From: an uncultured Opitutaceae bacterium
Lineage (GTDB): Bacteria; Verrucomicrobiota; Verrucomicrobiia; Opitutales; Opitutaceae
Reading direction: 5' to 3'
DNA length: 64,000 nt
Assembly: GCA_937902925.1 (NCBI GenBank)
Contig: CALFNN010000105.1
Coordinates: 62,001-126,000, forward strand
Part shown: in pieces, positions 34,522 through 43,411 of the stretch
Layout: every line of letters starts with the position of its first letter
How positions within the stretch are numbered: the stretch's first letter is position 1
Translations under genes and position numbers: made by a program
Notes under the pieces: generated by a model
Told to the model about the DNA's origin: nothing
The model's input: the letters and a program-made list of their open reading frames with translations, nothing else
The model's database searches: none

Positions 34522-35685
34522 CTATTCATGGCCCGTGGGGTTGAAAGGCAGGCGCGGTTGCACCTTGCCGATCCAGGCGATCCAGCTGCCGGGCGGCGCC
34601 TCCACCTGCGCGTCGAGCTTTCCGACGGATTCGTTGTAGTTGTGCGCCGTATCGCGGAGCCGCGCCAGGGTTTGCCGCCGCTGGTCCTCCAGAGCCGCAA
34701 AGCGGCGGCTGCTCTCGATCTGGTCGTCGTCCTTGGCGACGCCATTATGGTCGTAGCGTCGCATCACCCGGGCGAGGAGGGTCAGGACTTGTTCCATCCG
34801 CTCGGCGGAGAGCACGATTTCCTGGTCCGTCTGCGCGTTGCGCCACGCGGTGAGCCTTTTCTGGGTCAGGGCCACGGTATAACGCTCCTCGGTGCTGTAA
34901 CTCGCGATGCACGCCACGTAGTCCGGGGCGAGCGCGTAACGCTGGCGCAACACGGCCTCGAGGTCGTGCCACTCGTGATCGATTTTCGTGTTGAGGGAGA
35001 CAAGGCGGGAAAGCTCGAGGGCACCGAGAATGAAAACAACTCCCGCCGCGGCCACGGCGAGCCCGAGCCGGTGGGCCGACGCCCAGAGTTTCACGACGTC
35101 CCAGCGCGTCGCGGAAAACGAGATGGGCCGGGCCCGGTAGGGTTGATTCTCCGGAATCTCGACTTCGCGTTTCTCCCGGGTGCGGGCCAGCCGCTTGCTC
35201 AGGATGGCGACGAGTTCCTCGGCCGTGGGCTCCCCCGAGGAGGCCGCCTCGTGTCGCAACGATTCGCGCGCGGCCTCGAGCGCCGAATGCGGCGACGACG
35301 AGTCCGTTCCCCTCGGCAACGCCCACGTTGCGGTCTCCGTCCCTGGTTCGGGCAGCTTGGATGCGGGCGGCGGGGGTGGCGGTGGAGTCTTCCGGGCGCC
35401 CCACGGGACGAGTCGGGCGACGAAGCTGGGTTTCGGCGCCGCCGTGGGCCCGGGGAAAGGCGCCGACAGCGCCGATGCCGCGTCCGGGGCCGGCGGAACA
35501 GGCGCCGGCGGCGTGGATTTTGCCGCTGCCTTTGCGACGCCCCACGGAACGTGTTTCGCCGACAAGGGCGCGGTCGGAGGCTTGACCGCGATCGGACTCG
35601 ACGCGGATTTGCGCGCGCCCCACGGCACCTGTTTGGTCAGGAGATTGGCCGGCGGAGGCGACGGCGGTTTTTCGGGCGACGACAT
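34522..35685 (-). CDS. LemA-like membrane protein with three VPWG repeats
   Basis: 387 residues. The N-terminal 130 residues are disordered, Pro/Ala-rich and contain three evenly styled motifs: KQVPWGARK (20), KHVPWGVAK (46) and RLVPWGARK (93). A charged helical region (135-180, ELVAILSKRLARTREKREVE) precedes one membrane helix (about 207-226). The outer part resembles LemA proteins (WHDLEAVLRQRYALAPDYVACI, later RLRDTAHNYNESVGKLDAQV). It is probably an inner-membrane protein with a long cytoplasmic binding tail. It is co-oriented with, and downstream of, the prepilin cassette, so the two may be functionally linked. Confidence 0.65.
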   Translation of the reverse strand: MSSPEKPPSPPPANLLTKQVPWGARKSASSPIAVKPPTAPLSAKHVPWGVAKAAAKSTPPAPVPPAPDAASALSAPFPGPTAAPKPSFVARLVPWGARKTPPPPPPPASKLPEPGTETATWALPRGTDSSSPHSALEAARESLRHEAASSGEPTAEELVAILSKRLARTREKREVEIPENQPYRARPISFSATRWDVVKLWASAHRLGLAVAAAGVVFILGALELSRLVSLNTKIDHEWHDLEAVLRQRYALAPDYVACIASYSTEERYTVALTQKRLTAWRNAQTDQEIVLSAERMEQVLTLLARVMRRYDHNGVAKDDDQIESSRRFAALEDQRRQTLARLRDTAHNYNESVGKLDAQVEAPPGSWIAWIGKVQPRLPFNPTGHE

Positions 35686-35966
35686 GCTGGAGTGAGACTC
35701 AGCCGGTGGACGGCCTGTCGCTCACTGAGAAGCTCCGCGGGGCGGATGCAAGACTCTCCGCGGCCCGACGCGGCTGCGGGTTGCTGGCGAGACGGAGGCG
35801 GCGGGGTGCGGCGGCAAACTCCCGCGTGCGGGTTCGATTGGTTTGGGCATGGCGGGCGTTCGCGTCAGCACCGCGCGTGCAGCTGTGGCCGGGAGCCGGT
35901 GCTAAGGCGGCGGTGCGGACGTCCGGGTCATCCTTGCCCGGCGGGTCCGGCAATCAATCACGGAGT
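35686..35966. other. Intergenic gap, 281 bases
   Basis: GC-rich gap between two minus-strand genes. I see no gene, hairpin with T-run or repeat. It presumably carries the promoter of the LemA-like gene. Confidence 0.5.
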
Positions 35967-38480
35967 TTACGGCCAGAGCGCGGCTTTTTGCGCGGCATAT
36001 TGCGCGGCGCTCAGATCCGTGAAATCGACCCGGCGATACGACATCACTTTCGGGGCGAACGGCGGATAGTTTCCGTTCTTGAAGATGGAATCGAAGCCCC
36101 ATTTGCGGACCGGGGCCGAATAGTAGGCCTGCGCCCACCCTTGCGAGGCGATGCGGCTGTTGAACATCGCGACCATCGAGCCGCGGATCGCGACGGTGTT
36201 GCTGCCCCAGTCCTCGAGAAAGCGCGGCAGATTGTGGGCGCCGCCGCTGTAGGCCGTGCCGGTCTTCGTCGTCCCGACCATGAACGCGGCGGCGATTTCC
36301 GCGTTGCCGACGGCGTTCGGCGCGAGGGTCAGGCTGCTCGCGTCGGACCACCCGGGGGAGAGGATCGTGATCGCGTCGGCGGCCAGCGACACGGGCGACT
36401 CCTTGCTCGTGTGTCCGGTGGTGCCGTCCTTTCCGTCGTCGGGAATGGTGGGACTCGTGGTGGTGATGGTGCCGTCGGCGTTGAAATGACCGAGCACGTA
36501 GAGCGGCGCGTTGGTCGACAGGGAAAGGCCGATCCCGTGAGGGCCGTAGTCGGGAATCAAGCTGCTGCTGCTCGCCACGGTGCCGTTGACCAGGCGCACA
36601 CTGGTCGTCTGGTGGCTGGTGCCGGAGTTCGGCGCCTGGACGTCCACATAGATGCCGCCGTTCCACGGCAGTTTTTCGGCGTCGGTCGGCTGGGTCGCCG
36701 AAACGAGGCCGCTGGCGACGGCGTTGCTGTTGTTCCAGAGCTTGGTCGTGTGATCGGTGGGATCGGTATAGGTGATGGCGTTGGTATCGGTGGCGTTGTT
36801 CTTCATCGACGTCACGAGCGCGGTGACGGCGCGCATGTCGATTTGCACGAGATCGATCTGGCCATCCGTGTTGGGCGAACTGCTGGTGGTGTAGTCGGTC
36901 CGTCCGCCGCGGCGCTGGTCATACAGGCCATAACCGTAGGAGCCGGTGTTGGAATCGCCATACACGGAATACGTGGTGCCGGTCGAACCGCTGCTGGAAG
37001 TCGTCGGCGCGACGATCTTGGTGAGATCGGTGGTGCCGTCCGGGTTGAGCACCGTGTAGGTGGTCGTGTAGATGTAGGAACCGGACGTGCCGGTGCGGGT
37101 GACCACCTTCTTCAGCCGGCGGAAAGGAAGATAGGCGACCAGCGGAGGCGTCGCGGCGGAAGGCGCGTTGAGGACGTTGGCCGGTGGGTTGAGCAGCAGG
37201 CCGCCGTTGGGGCCGACCTGGGCGGCGGGGGTTCCGGCGGGAGCCGAGCCCGGGGGCCCATAGAGGCTGACCGTCGCCGCGCCGGCGGCGGTGGTCACGA
37301 CCTTGATGTAGAGGCCCGCCTGCATGGACTTCTTCTGGCTCTCGACTTCCGTCTTGGCGGCATAGTAAGCGTCGGTGGAAACTGGCGGGGTCGGGGCATC
37401 GATCAGGACGGATGGGTCGGGATGGTCGCCGGCGGCATCGATGATTTCATTCAGCGAAATCGGATTATAGACCTGGATGCCCGAGGCGCCCGTCAGAAGA
37501 TTTCCACCCCAGGTTGCGGCGGCGTTCTGGCGGAAGGCGAGGGTGACGGCGGGCGTCACCAATGCCTGGAGGGCCGCGGTGCCCGAGACGTTGTAGGACA
37601 GGCCCATCGTGCTGTCCTTCCAGCTCGTGGAGTTGCTGGTCGCCTTCATGCTCGTCTGGTTGCCGGAAACGTTCACGAACGTGACCGGCGTCTGGCCCAG
37701 GCCTTCGCCCGAGCCCTGGGCCGAGCTCAGGTTGCTGCTCCAGGCGTGGAAGATGTTGCCGGCGCAGGTCACCGGGCCGAGAAAGTTGAGGCCGCCGGAG
37801 TTTTCGCCCGCGGCGAAAATATTTCCGTTGGCGTGGACCGGGCCGGATATGTCCATCTGGGGTCCCGGGTTGAGTTCCAGGTCGCCGGTGTAGAAGATCG
37901 CGTAGGCAAAGAGCGGCGCGCCGCGCACGGACACGGTCTCGGTGACATAGTGGGTGAGCGTCTGGCCGACCGAGGTCAGCACCGTGGCCCGGGCGAGGAC
38001 GACGATGTCCTGGCGGAAGACCCATTTTCCCTTCAAGGGGTCGAACTGATTGTTGAGGTTGGCCGGGTCGACGTAATACATGCCGGTGAACGCGCCCGCG
38101 TTGTTGGGCATCGGAACCGCGGGCCCGCCGATCAACTCGAGGCCGTTCGGATTCGAGGACGAGATGGCGTCGGTGACGACGTCGGTTCCGGCAAAAATGG
38201 ACGATGGCGGCAGGTTCAGCGCATTGGCGGTGCCAGGCTTGAAGATGCCGGGGGCGGACTTGGTCTCGTAGTCATTGCGCACCTGGGAAAAGCCAAACTC
38301 GGCCACACCCTCGGCGGCGTTGCGCGCCGCCAGCCAGCCCGCCGCGCGCGCGTTCAGGCGCCGTTCCGAGACCGACCAGCGCAGGATCGAGAACGCCAGC
38401 ATGGCGCAGACGACGGTGAAGAGGAGGCTGACCGCCAGAGCCGAGCCGCGGGAACTTCTGAAGGCGGAAACGGGTTTCAT
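35967..38480 (-). CDS. Giant PilX-like pilus assembly protein
   Basis: 837 residues. It begins RSSRGSALAVSLLFTVVCAMLAFSIL, a PilX-type N-terminal membrane helix without the prepilin Glu5, followed by an amphipathic stretch (RRLNARAAGWLAARNAAEGV). The remaining 780 residues are beta-rich, Ser/Thr/Gly/Asn-rich and exported. Features: GPVHANGNIFAAGENSGGLN, a region like bactofilin-style container text, and a C-terminal RKWGFDSIFKNGNYPPFAP. It follows two prepilin genes, so it is probably the large minor component at the tip of a pilus-like fibre. A member of the Verru_Chthon cassette families is an alternative that needs profile comparison. Confidence 0.72.
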   Translation of the reverse strand: MKPVSAFRSSRGSALAVSLLFTVVCAMLAFSILRWSVSERRLNARAAGWLAARNAAEGVAEFGFSQVRNDYETKSAPGIFKPGTANALNLPPSSIFAGTDVVTDAISSSNPNGLELIGGPAVPMPNNAGAFTGMYYVDPANLNNQFDPLKGKWVFRQDIVVLARATVLTSVGQTLTHYVTETVSVRGAPLFAYAIFYTGDLELNPGPQMDISGPVHANGNIFAAGENSGGLNFLGPVTCAGNIFHAWSSNLSSAQGSGEGLGQTPVTFVNVSGNQTSMKATSNSTSWKDSTMGLSYNVSGTAALQALVTPAVTLAFRQNAAATWGGNLLTGASGIQVYNPISLNEIIDAAGDHPDPSVLIDAPTPPVSTDAYYAAKTEVESQKKSMQAGLYIKVVTTAAGAATVSLYGPPGSAPAGTPAAQVGPNGGLLLNPPANVLNAPSAATPPLVAYLPFRRLKKVVTRTGTSGSYIYTTTYTVLNPDGTTDLTKIVAPTTSSSGSTGTTYSVYGDSNTGSYGYGLYDQRRGGRTDYTTSSSPNTDGQIDLVQIDMRAVTALVTSMKNNATDTNAITYTDPTDHTTKLWNNSNAVASGLVSATQPTDAEKLPWNGGIYVDVQAPNSGTSHQTTSVRLVNGTVASSSSLIPDYGPHGIGLSLSTNAPLYVLGHFNADGTITTTSPTIPDDGKDGTTGHTSKESPVSLAADAITILSPGWSDASSLTLAPNAVGNAEIAAAFMVGTTKTGTAYSGGAHNLPRFLEDWGSNTVAIRGSMVAMFNSRIASQGWAQAYYSAPVRKWGFDSIFKNGNYPPFAPKVMSYRRVDFTDLSAAQYAAQKAALWP

Positions 38481-38504
38481 GAGTGAGGGAATGGCGGGGC
38501 CGCC

Positions 38505-39167
38505 TCAGCCGCGCGGCGAGACCGTGAAATTATAAGTGTTGACCGCGCTCTTCGACTCGTTGCCCCGCTCCACGATCTGCCCGCGGATCATGATGCTGCG
38601 GTCGTAGAAGTCGTAGAAAAGATTTCCATCGGACAGCCCCTGCGCGAGCTGGATGACGATGGGGTTGTTGTGGGCCGAGCTCACCGGGGCGTATTTGGCG
38701 TTGTTGAGCAGCGAGGTGAGGTCCGAGCTGCCGTCCGCCGCGTCGATCATTTTGTCGAATTTGCGGACCGGGCCCAGGCTGGTGGGATCGTTCGGGTCGA
38801 CGGGATCGCGGTAGTAGCCGACGAGGCGCGTGGTGGTCGTGATCCCGGTGCTGGCGCTCGTGTCGGCAAAGATCAGCACGAGAAATTCGCCGGAGTAACC
38901 ATCGGTGACGGCGGTCGTCCGGTTTTGAAAATCGGGAAAGATCCGGAAATAATTCGAGGCGACGGAATTGTCGGCGAGTTCGTTGGTGAAGGTCCGGATG
39001 TCCTTGTTCACCATCAGGCGGCCGCTGTCGTAGAAGTAAACGTTCAGGCTTTGGATGGCGAACCGCAGGATGCCGACCATCACGATGCTGAGAATGCCCA
39101 GCGCCACGAGGATTTCCACCATCGTGAAGCCGCGGGCGCCGCGGGCGGGTTTTGTTTTCGGGATCAT
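38505..39167 (-). CDS. Prepilin-type protein, PilW/GspJ-like
   Basis: 220 residues. Short leader, cleavage site GARG/FTMVEILVALGIL with Glu5, pilin helix (SIVMVGILRFAIQSL), then a beta domain with FRIFPDFQNRTTAV and DGYSGEFLVLIFAD. It lies between another prepilin gene (9 bases upstream) and the giant PilX-like gene. It is processed by a prepilin peptidase that is not encoded in this window. Confidence 0.83.
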   Translation of the reverse strand: MIPKTKPARGARGFTMVEILVALGILSIVMVGILRFAIQSLNVYFYDSGRLMVNKDIRTFTNELADNSVASNYFRIFPDFQNRTTAVTDGYSGEFLVLIFADTSASTGITTTTRLVGYYRDPVDPNDPTSLGPVRKFDKMIDAADGSSDLTSLLNNAKYAPVSSAHNNPIVIQLAQGLSDGNLFYDFYDRSIMIRGQIVERGNESKSAVNTYNFTVSPRG

Positions 39168-39176
39168 CGCCGGAGG

Positions 39177-39935
39177 TCAGTAGGTCATCACCGCCGAGCG
39201 CATGCACTGGACGGTGTCGGTGACAAACCGGGTGCGACCGCCATCGGAATAGGCCCAGGTGTAGATCAGCGTGATCGAATAAATCCGGTTGGAGCGCTGC
39301 GAGGGCACGGACACATCCCTGACCCACAGCCACACGTTGAGATGAAGATGATTTTTCCCGGTGCCGGTCGGGGGATTGGCGGTCGTGTAGTCCGTGGCGC
39401 CGGGCCACACCGATGCCCAGGTCGCCTGCGTCGTCGTGGAATAGGACAGGTCATCCGTATTGCTCAGGTCGGTTGCGTCCAGATCCTTGGCCATGTCGAA
39501 GCCCTTCAGGTTGTCCTGCACGCCGGCGGGCGTCACTCCGTTGTTGATCGAGGTGATCGACGGGAGGGCGCAGGTCGACGTCTTGATCGAATCGAGCGTG
39601 TTCTTGTCGAAGTAAACCGGGATGCTGTAGGAGCCGGTGGCGGGGATGGGGTTCCCGTTGGAATCGGTCGTGGTGCTGCCCAGCATCTGGCCGAGATCCA
39701 TGTTCTTCATTTGCTCGATGTAGCCCTGGATGATCGTGAGCGCGGCGTTTTGATAGACGCTGCCCTCGGTCAGCCGGCGGCTCTGCAGAAACGTTGCGAG
39801 GATCCCGCCGAGCGCGATGGTCAGGACCCCGGTTGCAAACATCACCTCGACGAGGGTCATGCCTCGAACCAACCGCCCGCGACGGTGCCCGGGCCGGCCG
39901 GGTTCAGCGGGCGGGGAGGGCGGGCAAGCAGGCAT
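39177..39935 (-). CDS. Prepilin-type protein, PilV/GspI-like
   Basis: 252 residues from the ATG at 39935 (TTG at 39953 also in frame). The 25-residue basic leader (RGRLVRG) is followed by an unusual cleavage context G/MTLVEVMFATGVL with Met at position 1 and Glu5, then the pilin helix and a globular part with IIQGYIEQMKNMDLGQML. First gene of the three-gene cassette. Role: minor pilin or pseudopilin. Confidence 0.82.
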   Translation of the reverse strand: MPACPPSPPAEPGRPGHRRGRLVRGMTLVEVMFATGVLTIALGGILATFLQSRRLTEGSVYQNAALTIIQGYIEQMKNMDLGQMLGSTTTDSNGNPIPATGSYSIPVYFDKNTLDSIKTSTCALPSITSINNGVTPAGVQDNLKGFDMAKDLDATDLSNTDDLSYSTTTQATWASVWPGATDYTTANPPTGTGKNHLHLNVWLWVRDVSVPSQRSNRIYSITLIYTWAYSDGGRTRFVTDTVQCMRSAVMTY

Positions 39936-40073
39936 GGTGGGAGCGGTGCTCAACGTCTTTGAGTTTTTTTTGACATTCGCGGCGGGGCCTGTCGAAGGGG
40001 GATTACACGCAACGACTGCGTAGTAACCCGGCTGCGGGGATGGCGGGGTTTCACGCCCGGATTCACTCGCGTC

Positions 40074-41402
40074 TCAACGGGCAACCATCGGGGAGCTCGC
40101 GGGTCCGGCCGTCCGGGCGTCGACCACGGTGGCCGTCACCAGATCGGAGCCGACATTCGTCATCGTGCGCGTCATGTCCAGGATCCGGTCGGCGCCGAGG
40201 ACGATGCCGATTCCCTCGGGCGGGATGCCGAAGGTGGCGAGCAGACCCGCGATCAGCGGCAGCGAACCGCCGGGAATGCCGGCGACCGCCACGGCGCTCA
40301 GGACCGCGAGGATGAGCAGCGTGACTTGTTGCGCGAGCGAGAGGTCGACGCCGAACACCTGGGCGACGAACAGGACGACGCAGCCCTCGTAAAGCGCCGT
40401 GCCGCTCATGTTCATCGTCGTGCCGAGCGGCAGGACGAAACCGGCCACGCTCGGCTTCAACCCGAGGGTTTCCTTCGCACAGTCGAGCGCCGCCGGCAGC
40501 GTGGCGTTGCTCGAACTCGTCGAGAAGGCCGTGATCAGGACGGCGCGGATGTCGCGAAAAAACCGGACCGGCGTGTGCCGCGTCCAGAACTTGAGCCACA
40601 GCGACATCGTCCCGAAGAGATGCAGCAGGAGCACGCCAACGCAGCCCAGGACGAACACCCCGAGGGCGAGCAGGATATCCAGCCCGATCTTCACGATCAC
40701 GCTGTAGATCATCGCGGGGACGGCGTAGGGCGCCAGCCGGAGCGCGAAGTGCACGATGCCGGTCATGAGTTCGCTGACGAGTTCGAGCAACTCCTGGAGT
40801 TTCCGGCGCCGCTCGTCGCCGAGCTGGGTGCCCGCGGCGCCGACGAGGATCGCGAACAGGATGAGCGGCAGCACGTCGCCGATGACGGTGTTCGTGTGCC
40901 CGACGACCGCCCCGAAGAGATTTTTCGGCATGAACATCTCGACCAGCGTGGCGAGGTTCATCGGTGGCGCCGCGGCACCGGTTGCGATGTGCTTCTGGGC
41001 CGCGCCGCCGAATTCCTGGAGCAGCCGCGCCTTCGCGGCGGGATCGAGGTGGTCGCCCGGGCGCAGGACATTCATCATCACCAGCCCGAGCGCGACGCCG
41101 ATCGCCATGTTCAAGACAAAGAGCGCAAACGTCCGCCCGGCGAGCGGCCCCAGCCGGTCGAGCCGGCCCAACTGGACCACGCCCAGCGCGAGCGAGGCGA
41201 AGACCAGCGGGATCACGACGAAGAAAAGCATCCGCAGGAACACCTGGCCGATCGGATCGAGGACGTTCGTCGACACGTCGCGCATGAAGGCGAGCGCGCC
41301 CGGCGAGAATTGGCCGACCGCCAGTGTGGCGCAGCCCGCCGCGATGCCGACGACCAGCCCGACGAGGATGCGATTCGCCAGCGACGAGGGGGAGCCGGAC
41401 AT
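40074..41402 (-). CDS. Dicarboxylate/amino acid:cation symporter (SDF/DAACS family)
   Basis: 442 residues from the ATG at 41402 (MSGSPSSL); the frame is open much further upstream but overlaps mobA and lacks features there. Eight or so membrane helices. Family signatures: FSTSSSNATLP (hairpin 1), LGTTMNMSGTALYEG, AGIPGGSLPLIAGLLATFGIP (hairpin 2) and DRILDMTRTMTNVGSDL. It imports C4-dicarboxylates or acidic amino acids with Na+ or H+. The Arg-Thr-Met-Thr-Asn segment of TM8 suggests binding of a carboxylate substrate, but which one cannot be told. Confidence 0.93.
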   Translation of the reverse strand: MSGSPSSLANRILVGLVVGIAAGCATLAVGQFSPGALAFMRDVSTNVLDPIGQVFLRMLFFVVIPLVFASLALGVVQLGRLDRLGPLAGRTFALFVLNMAIGVALGLVMMNVLRPGDHLDPAAKARLLQEFGGAAQKHIATGAAAPPMNLATLVEMFMPKNLFGAVVGHTNTVIGDVLPLILFAILVGAAGTQLGDERRRKLQELLELVSELMTGIVHFALRLAPYAVPAMIYSVIVKIGLDILLALGVFVLGCVGVLLLHLFGTMSLWLKFWTRHTPVRFFRDIRAVLITAFSTSSSNATLPAALDCAKETLGLKPSVAGFVLPLGTTMNMSGTALYEGCVVLFVAQVFGVDLSLAQQVTLLILAVLSAVAVAGIPGGSLPLIAGLLATFGIPPEGIGIVLGADRILDMTRTMTNVGSDLVTATVVDARTAGPASSPMVAR

Positions 41403-41555
41403 GCGGGCTGAAGCTGGTGGCCGGCGGCGCATCTGTCCAACGGGAAGTGGTTGTCGAGCGTGGACGCCGGGCGCCGGGAGCGTTGCACGGTGGCGGCGAG
41501 GCCTTGTCGGATGCCCGCGGGTCGCGTAAGGTGGCGCGGCAGGCAAGCCACCGAC

Positions 41556-42152
41556 ATGATTCCCGGGAAATTTTCCGCCGTTCTCCTCGCCGCCGGCCGT
41601 TCCACCCGCATGGGGCGCGACAAGGCGCTGCTGCCCGCGCCCGATGGCCGGCGGATGTGGGAGCGGCAGCGCGACGTTCTGCATACGGCGGGAGCGGCGG
41701 AGGTTTTTCTTTCGGCCCGGCCCGATCAGGCCTGGGTCCGCGACACGCGCGGATTCGCGGCGCGGTTGCACGACGGGCTCGCGGACGGCGGGCCGATGGT
41801 GGGCATCACGGCCGCGCTCGAGCGCACCGAGCGCTCGCACGTGATGGTGCTCGCGATCGACCTGCCGCGGATGACGCCGGAGTGGCTCGCCGCGCGCGCG
41901 GCGGCCTGTTCGCCCACGGCGGGGGTCGTGGCGCGGCGCGGGGAATTCTTCGAGCCGCTCGCCGCGATCTATCCGCGGGAACTCCGGTGGTTGGCGTGGG
42001 AGGTGCTCGCCCGCGCGGAATACTCGTTGCAGCGCCTGCTGGCCGCGGCGGTGGCTGCGGGGCTGATGCAGGCCTACGCGTTACCCGACCCGGAAATGCC
42101 GCTGTTCGAAAACTGGAACGAGCGCGGCGCCGCGCCGCCCGTTCACGCGTAG
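41556..42152 (+). CDS. Molybdenum cofactor guanylyltransferase-like protein (MobA family)
   Basis: 198 residues from the ATG at 41556. N-terminal nucleotide-binding signature VLLAAGRSTRMGRDKALLP (conserved Lys23 region), a glycine-rich GLADGGPMVGITAALE and the metal site VLAIDLPRMTPEWL. MobA attaches GMP to molybdopterin; CTP-specific MocA is close in sequence. It overlaps the convergent sulfite-oxidase-like gene by 10 bases. That enzyme family normally carries the non-nucleotide form of the cofactor, so the pairing does not by itself explain this gene. Confidence 0.85.
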   Translation: MIPGKFSAVLLAAGRSTRMGRDKALLPAPDGRRMWERQRDVLHTAGAAEVFLSARPDQAWVRDTRGFAARLHDGLADGGPMVGITAALERTERSHVMVLAIDLPRMTPEWLAARAAACSPTAGVVARRGEFFEPLAAIYPRELRWLAWEVLARAEYSLQRLLAAAVAAGLMQAYALPDPEMPLFENWNERGAAPPVHA

Positions 42153-42784
42153 CGGTCTTCCGTCCACGGGTCGGCGGTGTTCGAGTAGCCGCGGACCTCC
42201 CAGAACCCGAGCTTGTCCTCGGCGAGAAACGTGAGGCCGCTGACGAATTTCGCGCCCTTCCACGCGTAGAGTTTCGGGATGATCACCCGCGCCGGCCCGC
42301 CATGTTCGCGCGACACGGGCTGGCCGTCGAACGACGTGGCCACCAGGACATCGTCGTCGAGGCAGGCGGCGAGCGCGACGTTCGTCGAGTAGCCGTCGTA
42401 GCTCGTGAAATAGACGAACTTGGCCTCGGGCGCCGGCTGCACGAGTTCGTAGAGCGTGGTGAACGCGACCCCGCCCCAGCGGCAGTCGTAGCGGCTCCAC
42501 GTCGTCACGCAGTGGAAGTCGCTCACGTCCTCGACCTGCGGCAGCGCGTGAAACTCGTCCCACGACAGCGTGGCCGGCTTCGCGACCAGCCCGTCGATTT
42601 TCAGCGTCCATTTCTCATGGGTGATCTCGGGCTGCACGCCGAGGTCGAGCACGGGGAAACCGGTCGTGAGTTTCTGCCCGGGCGGCAGCCGGTCGTGCGA
42701 GGCGACCGCGCGCGCCATCACGCCGCGGGCCTTTTGTTTTTCCGCCCACTTCTGCTTCGCGGCGATGTAGCGTTCCCTGGACAT
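42143..42784 (-). CDS. Sulfite-oxidase-like molybdopterin oxidoreductase
   Basis: 213 residues, consisting only of the molybdopterin domain. GFPVLDLGVQPEITHEKWTL, SWDEFHALPQV, the Mo-coordinating cysteine in DFHCVTTWSRYDCRWGGV (Cys92), EHGGPARVIIPKLYAWKGAK and DKLGFWEVRGYSNTADPW match the family of short YedY/sulfite-oxidase-like proteins. No signal peptide or Tat motif, so it is probably cytoplasmic, unlike MsrP. The substrate is unknown. The C-terminal codons overlap mobA on the other strand. Confidence 0.9.
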   Translation of the reverse strand: MSRERYIAAKQKWAEKQKARGVMARAVASHDRLPPGQKLTTGFPVLDLGVQPEITHEKWTLKIDGLVAKPATLSWDEFHALPQVEDVSDFHCVTTWSRYDCRWGGVAFTTLYELVQPAPEAKFVYFTSYDGYSTNVALAACLDDDVLVATSFDGQPVSREHGGPARVIIPKLYAWKGAKFVSGLTFLAEDKLGFWEVRGYSNTADPWTEDRYA

Positions 42785-42856
42785 GGGCCGACCCTATGGA
42801 GCGGGGCGCGCTGCGCAAGGATGGCGGCAGTCCTCGTGCCGCGGCCCCGGCCGCGG

Positions 42857-43363
42857 TTAGATTTCGCCTTCGAGCGCCCGGCGGATGGTTGCACGGCGCC
42901 GCAGGTAATAGAGCGCCATCCCGCCCTGGTAGAACAGCGTCGCAACCGCCACGCCGCTGTAGAGCATCCGGTTGAACATCCGGAGAAACTCCGCCACGCT
43001 CATCCCGAGCTGGTCGGCGTCCTGTTGGATGAGGGTCTGAACCTCGGGGGGAAGCTCGGGCAGCTTCGTGCGCGCGAGTTGGAAAGCGCAGTAGCCGAGG
43101 ATGCTCGCGAGGAGAAAAATCTGGCTGCCCCACAGCCAGTTCATCCCGCGCGTCTCGAAATGGTGGAGCAACGTCACGCCGTGCAGCTCCATGGCGCCCG
43201 CTCCCGCGACGAGGAGGCCGATGACCGCTCCAACCACGTCACCCGCCAGGGCCGAGATGAGCGCGAATATCCCCGCGACGACGAGGATGCTCATGCCATC
43301 GAACCGCCCCACGCGGCAGACGCGGGCGAAAGTCTCGGCGGGCAGGAGGGGAGGAGCTTGCAT
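42857..43363 (-). CDS. Multi-spanning membrane protein, unknown function
   Basis: 168 residues. Four hydrophobic segments (SILVVAGIFALISALAGDVVG, AVIGLLVAGAGAMELHGV, IFLLASILGYCAFQLA, LYSGVAVATLFYQGGMALYY) with a polar loop LPELPPEVQTLIQQDADQL between the third and fourth. I do not recognise the family. It is divergent from hrpA; a TTGTCATTC-type repeat lies just beside its start codon. Confidence 0.65.
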   Translation of the reverse strand: MQAPPLLPAETFARVCRVGRFDGMSILVVAGIFALISALAGDVVGAVIGLLVAGAGAMELHGVTLLHHFETRGMNWLWGSQIFLLASILGYCAFQLARTKLPELPPEVQTLIQQDADQLGMSVAEFLRMFNRMLYSGVAVATLFYQGGMALYYLRRRATIRRALEGEI

Positions 43364-43370
43364 GGAAGGT

Positions 43371-43399
43371 TTGTCATTCCCGCGCCGACGCGGAATCTC
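43371..43399. repeat. TTGTCATTCC hairpin element beside hrpA
   Basis: About 29 bases beginning TTGTCATTCC with an imperfect inverted repeat (ATTCCCGCG against CGCGGAAT). It shares its first nine bases with the arm at 56538. It sits in the 48-base gap between two divergent genes. Confidence 0.5.
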
Positions 43400-43411
43400 A
43401 AGCCTCTTTCC

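Noticed and set aside
39949-39971. Small hairpin followed by eight T on the plus strand
   Set aside because: Stem of only five base pairs and no plus-strand gene ends there; more likely promoter-region A/T tract of the divergent prepilin genes.
41324-43411. Upstream extension of the hrpA frame
   Set aside because: Open by chance; it crosses mobA and two minus-strand genes and has no helicase-like content.
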